Below are positions 26,499 through 27,893 of a stretch of 27,893 nucleotides of DNA, piece after piece. The notes beneath the pieces were generated by a model. It saw only the letters and a list, made by a program, of their open reading frames with translations. It had not been told where the DNA came from and searched no databases. The DNA comes from Megasphaera sp. UBA1696 (GTDB taxonomy: Bacteria > Bacillota > Negativicutes > Veillonellales > Megasphaeraceae). A program made the translations under genes and the position numbers. Positions within the stretch are counted from its first letter, which is position 1; the number at the start of each line of letters is the position of its first letter. The stretch is taken from contig DCJQ01000008.1 in assembly GCA_002319965.1 (NCBI GenBank), forward strand, positions 1 to 27,893, given 5' to 3'.

Positions 26499-26528
26499 AT
26501 TATATAATTTCACAATAAGAAAAGTCAA
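26499..26528 (-). promoter_or_regulatory. Promoter of the small gene at 26150-26398
   Basis: The minus strand has TTGACT, an 18-nt spacer and TATAAT. The stretch 26405-26578 holds no gene that I can see besides this promoter and its A/T-rich leader. Confidence 0.55.
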
Positions 26529-26578
26529 TCCGTTAAGTGAAATTTCGGCGTGATTTATGCATACAAATTAAGAATAGC

Positions 26579-26612
26579 AAAAGGCCCTGCTTCCCAAAGA
26601 AGCAGGGCCTTT
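26579..26612 (-). terminator. Rho-independent terminator of the adhesin gene
   Basis: A perfect 13-bp stem (plus arms 580-592 and 600-612 of 26000) with a 7-nt loop and a T run on the minus strand, 20 nt after the adhesin stop codon. The A/T-flanked arms could also act on plus-strand transcripts. Confidence 0.85.
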
Positions 26613-26631
26613 CACAAAGAGGGAGGAAATA

Positions 26632-27893
26632 CTATTTGTTGATTAAGGAGTTGACGAGTTTCTTCAATTCTTCAATCTGATCCTGCTGTTCCGATACAAC
26701 ATTTTTCAGATCGTCAATTTCCTGGGCCATAACCGTCTTGGACGGATAAGCCTTCGTTTCCCCTTCACCAATTCTCCAAGTTACCCCGGCATTGATCATG
26801 TTTTCACCGCCGCCGTAAGACGTTCCGATGCTGAACATCGTGTCGAAGTTCGGACGATAGAAAGCACCGAGGGCGATGGCGTTAGCGCCGCGGTAATTAC
26901 CGACACCGGCCGTGACTTCCCATTTCGCATCCGGACTGAATTCCAGCGGATGGAGGGCTGCCAAGGCGGCTGCACCGGCACCGACGCGGTTTACACGATT
27001 ATCCAACTTGTTGACACGGTTGTTAATCTGATTCATGCCCGTGCCCAGGTTGTTGATCGCGCGGTCGAACTGGGTCTTGTTGATGGCATCGGTCGGTTCG
27101 GAACCTTCGCCGATGTTCTTAATAACATTACCACCCATGTTGACGTTGTTGTTATTGATGGTGATGTTCTTCGACGAATCTTCGTTTACAATCGTCAGGC
27201 CTTCATTGTTGATCGTCGTGTTGCCCGTCGTGACCGAGCCGGTATTGATCGTGTCGCCTTCGATAATCGTCTGGTTGTCGCCAGTACCGATAGTGATCTT
27301 ATTGTTGACTTCAATACTGTTCAGGCCCTTAATGTCTTTGGACAACTTGATGTCGAAGCCGGTCTTATCACTGTTGTTTACAACGCCGATGTTGTTATCG
27401 GAGAGGTTGTCAGCAGCAGCGCCGCCTTTCAGTTTCATCGGATCCGAGCTCTTACGCGTTACTTGAGCATCGGCACCGCTGTCACTTTCAAAGACTCGGC
27501 TCGTAGATTTAACAGCCGTATCAATGCTGCTGATTTGGTCAGCAATGTCTTTCAACTGACCTTCCGTAGCGGCACGGTCGGCTACATAACCTTCACCGGT
27601 CGGATTCCAAGTGGTGTTTTCAAGGCCGGTAATGTATTTACCGGTTTTAGCTGTGCCATCTGTTTCAGTGCCATCAGCCCCGACAACCTTCGGAGTAACC
27701 GTTTGGTTACCGATAGAGATTGCGCCTTTAGTGGTATCACCTACTGTTACCAGGCCACTGTTACCATCTACCGTTACCTTGTTATCACCGGTGCCTGCAG
27801 TAATTGTGGAGTTAGTGCCATCAATAGCAACTTTGTTAGAGCCACCATCACCGGCAGTGATTGTGCCGTTTGTGCCACTAATAGCTACGTTAT
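26632..27893 (-). CDS. Trimeric autotransporter adhesin (YadA-like), 3' part
   Basis: The reading frame stays open to the right edge, so the 5' part is missing; about 420 residues are visible. In order: head/stalk repeats of the type (A/T)ITAGxG(D/S)NKV and VDGxxG; a neck with TEGQLKDIADQISSID; a beta-rich stalk (TIIEGDTINTGSVTTG, NNEGLTI, NITINNNNVNMGGN); DAINKTQFDRAI; a coiled coil with NRVNKLDNRVNRVGAGAAAL; and the membrane anchor (FSPDAKWEVTAGVGNYRG to NAGVTWRIG). Such proteins form trimers in the outer membrane and bind host or bacterial surfaces. Unusually, some 45 residues follow the anchor, with EIDDLKNVVSEQQDQIEELK as a heptad-like coiled coil. A TTG or ATG start near 27555 would be internal and is not the true start. 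Confidence 0.9.
   Translation of the reverse strand, partial: NVAISGTNGTITAGDGGSNKVAIDGTNSTITAGTGDNKVTVDGNSGLVTVGDTTKGAISIGNQTVTPKVVGADGTETDGTAKTGKYITGLENTTWNPTGEGYVADRAATEGQLKDIADQISSIDTAVKSTSRVFESDSGADAQVTRKSSDPMKLKGGAAADNLSDNNIGVVNNSDKTGFDIKLSKDIKGLNSIEVNNKITIGTGDNQTIIEGDTINTGSVTTGNTTINNEGLTIVNEDSSKNITINNNNVNMGGNVIKNIGEGSEPTDAINKTQFDRAINNLGTGMNQINNRVNKLDNRVNRVGAGAAALAALHPLEFSPDAKWEVTAGVGNYRGANAIALGAFYRPNFDTMFSIGTSYGGGENMINAGVTWRIGEGETKAYPSKTVMAQEIDDLKNVVSEQQDQIEELKKLVNSLINK

Overview
The window reads as chromosome of a diderm, strictly anaerobic Firmicute of the Negativicutes, most likely Megasphaera or a close relative. This is inferred from the YadA-type surface adhesin (an outer-membrane feature) beside Firmicute-type genes, the amino-acid-fermenting gene set, strong GGAGG ribosome binding sites and moderate G+C. 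No rRNA, tRNA, CRISPR array or insertion sequence was seen.

Layout. 1-1850: three tandem paralogous genes for small secreted proteins, each built on an internally repeated motif. 1880-8315: a minus-strand amino-acid fermentation cluster. It encodes an indolepyruvate-type 2-keto acid:ferredoxin oxidoreductase (iorA, iorB), an HAAAP-type permease, a PLP aminotransferase and a CoA-transferase. Together they could import an (aromatic) amino acid, transaminate it, oxidatively decarboxylate the keto acid to acyl-CoA with ferredoxin reduction, and move the CoA to another acid. A -24/-12 (sigma-54) promoter precedes iorA, a sigma-54 activator with a PrpR-type sensor domain is divergent from it (8549-10429), and rpoN follows (10436-11713).

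11782-24461: the most striking part is a compact ten-gene minus-strand operon. In order of transcription it holds a TM1266-type [FeFe]-hydrogenase-system regulator; a NifH-like protein and two NifD/K-like proteins (set A); hypF, hypC, hypD and hypE; two more NifD/K-like proteins and a second NifH-like protein (set B); and hydF. Gaps are at most about 18 nt, with several stop/start overlaps. There is no hydrogenase structural gene, no hypA or hypB, no hydrogenase endopeptidase, no hydE or hydG, and no nifB, nifE or nifN. The operon therefore joins the enzymes that build an Fe(CN)2(CO) group, the HydF scaffold GTPase and two nitrogenase-like ATPase/reductase systems. I infer an undescribed metallocofactor assembly or redox system. 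Its leader has an extended -10 promoter, a possible pseudoknot and a strong terminator in front of the first gene, with a nine-base antiterminator complement, so it looks like a riboswitch or attenuator of unknown ligand.

24515-25771: a DAACS-family dicarboxylate/amino-acid:cation symporter. 25889-26400: two small genes, one a zinc-ribbon membrane protein and one unrecognised. 26632-27893: the 3' part of a trimeric autotransporter adhesin gene running off the right edge, with an unusual coiled coil after its membrane anchor.
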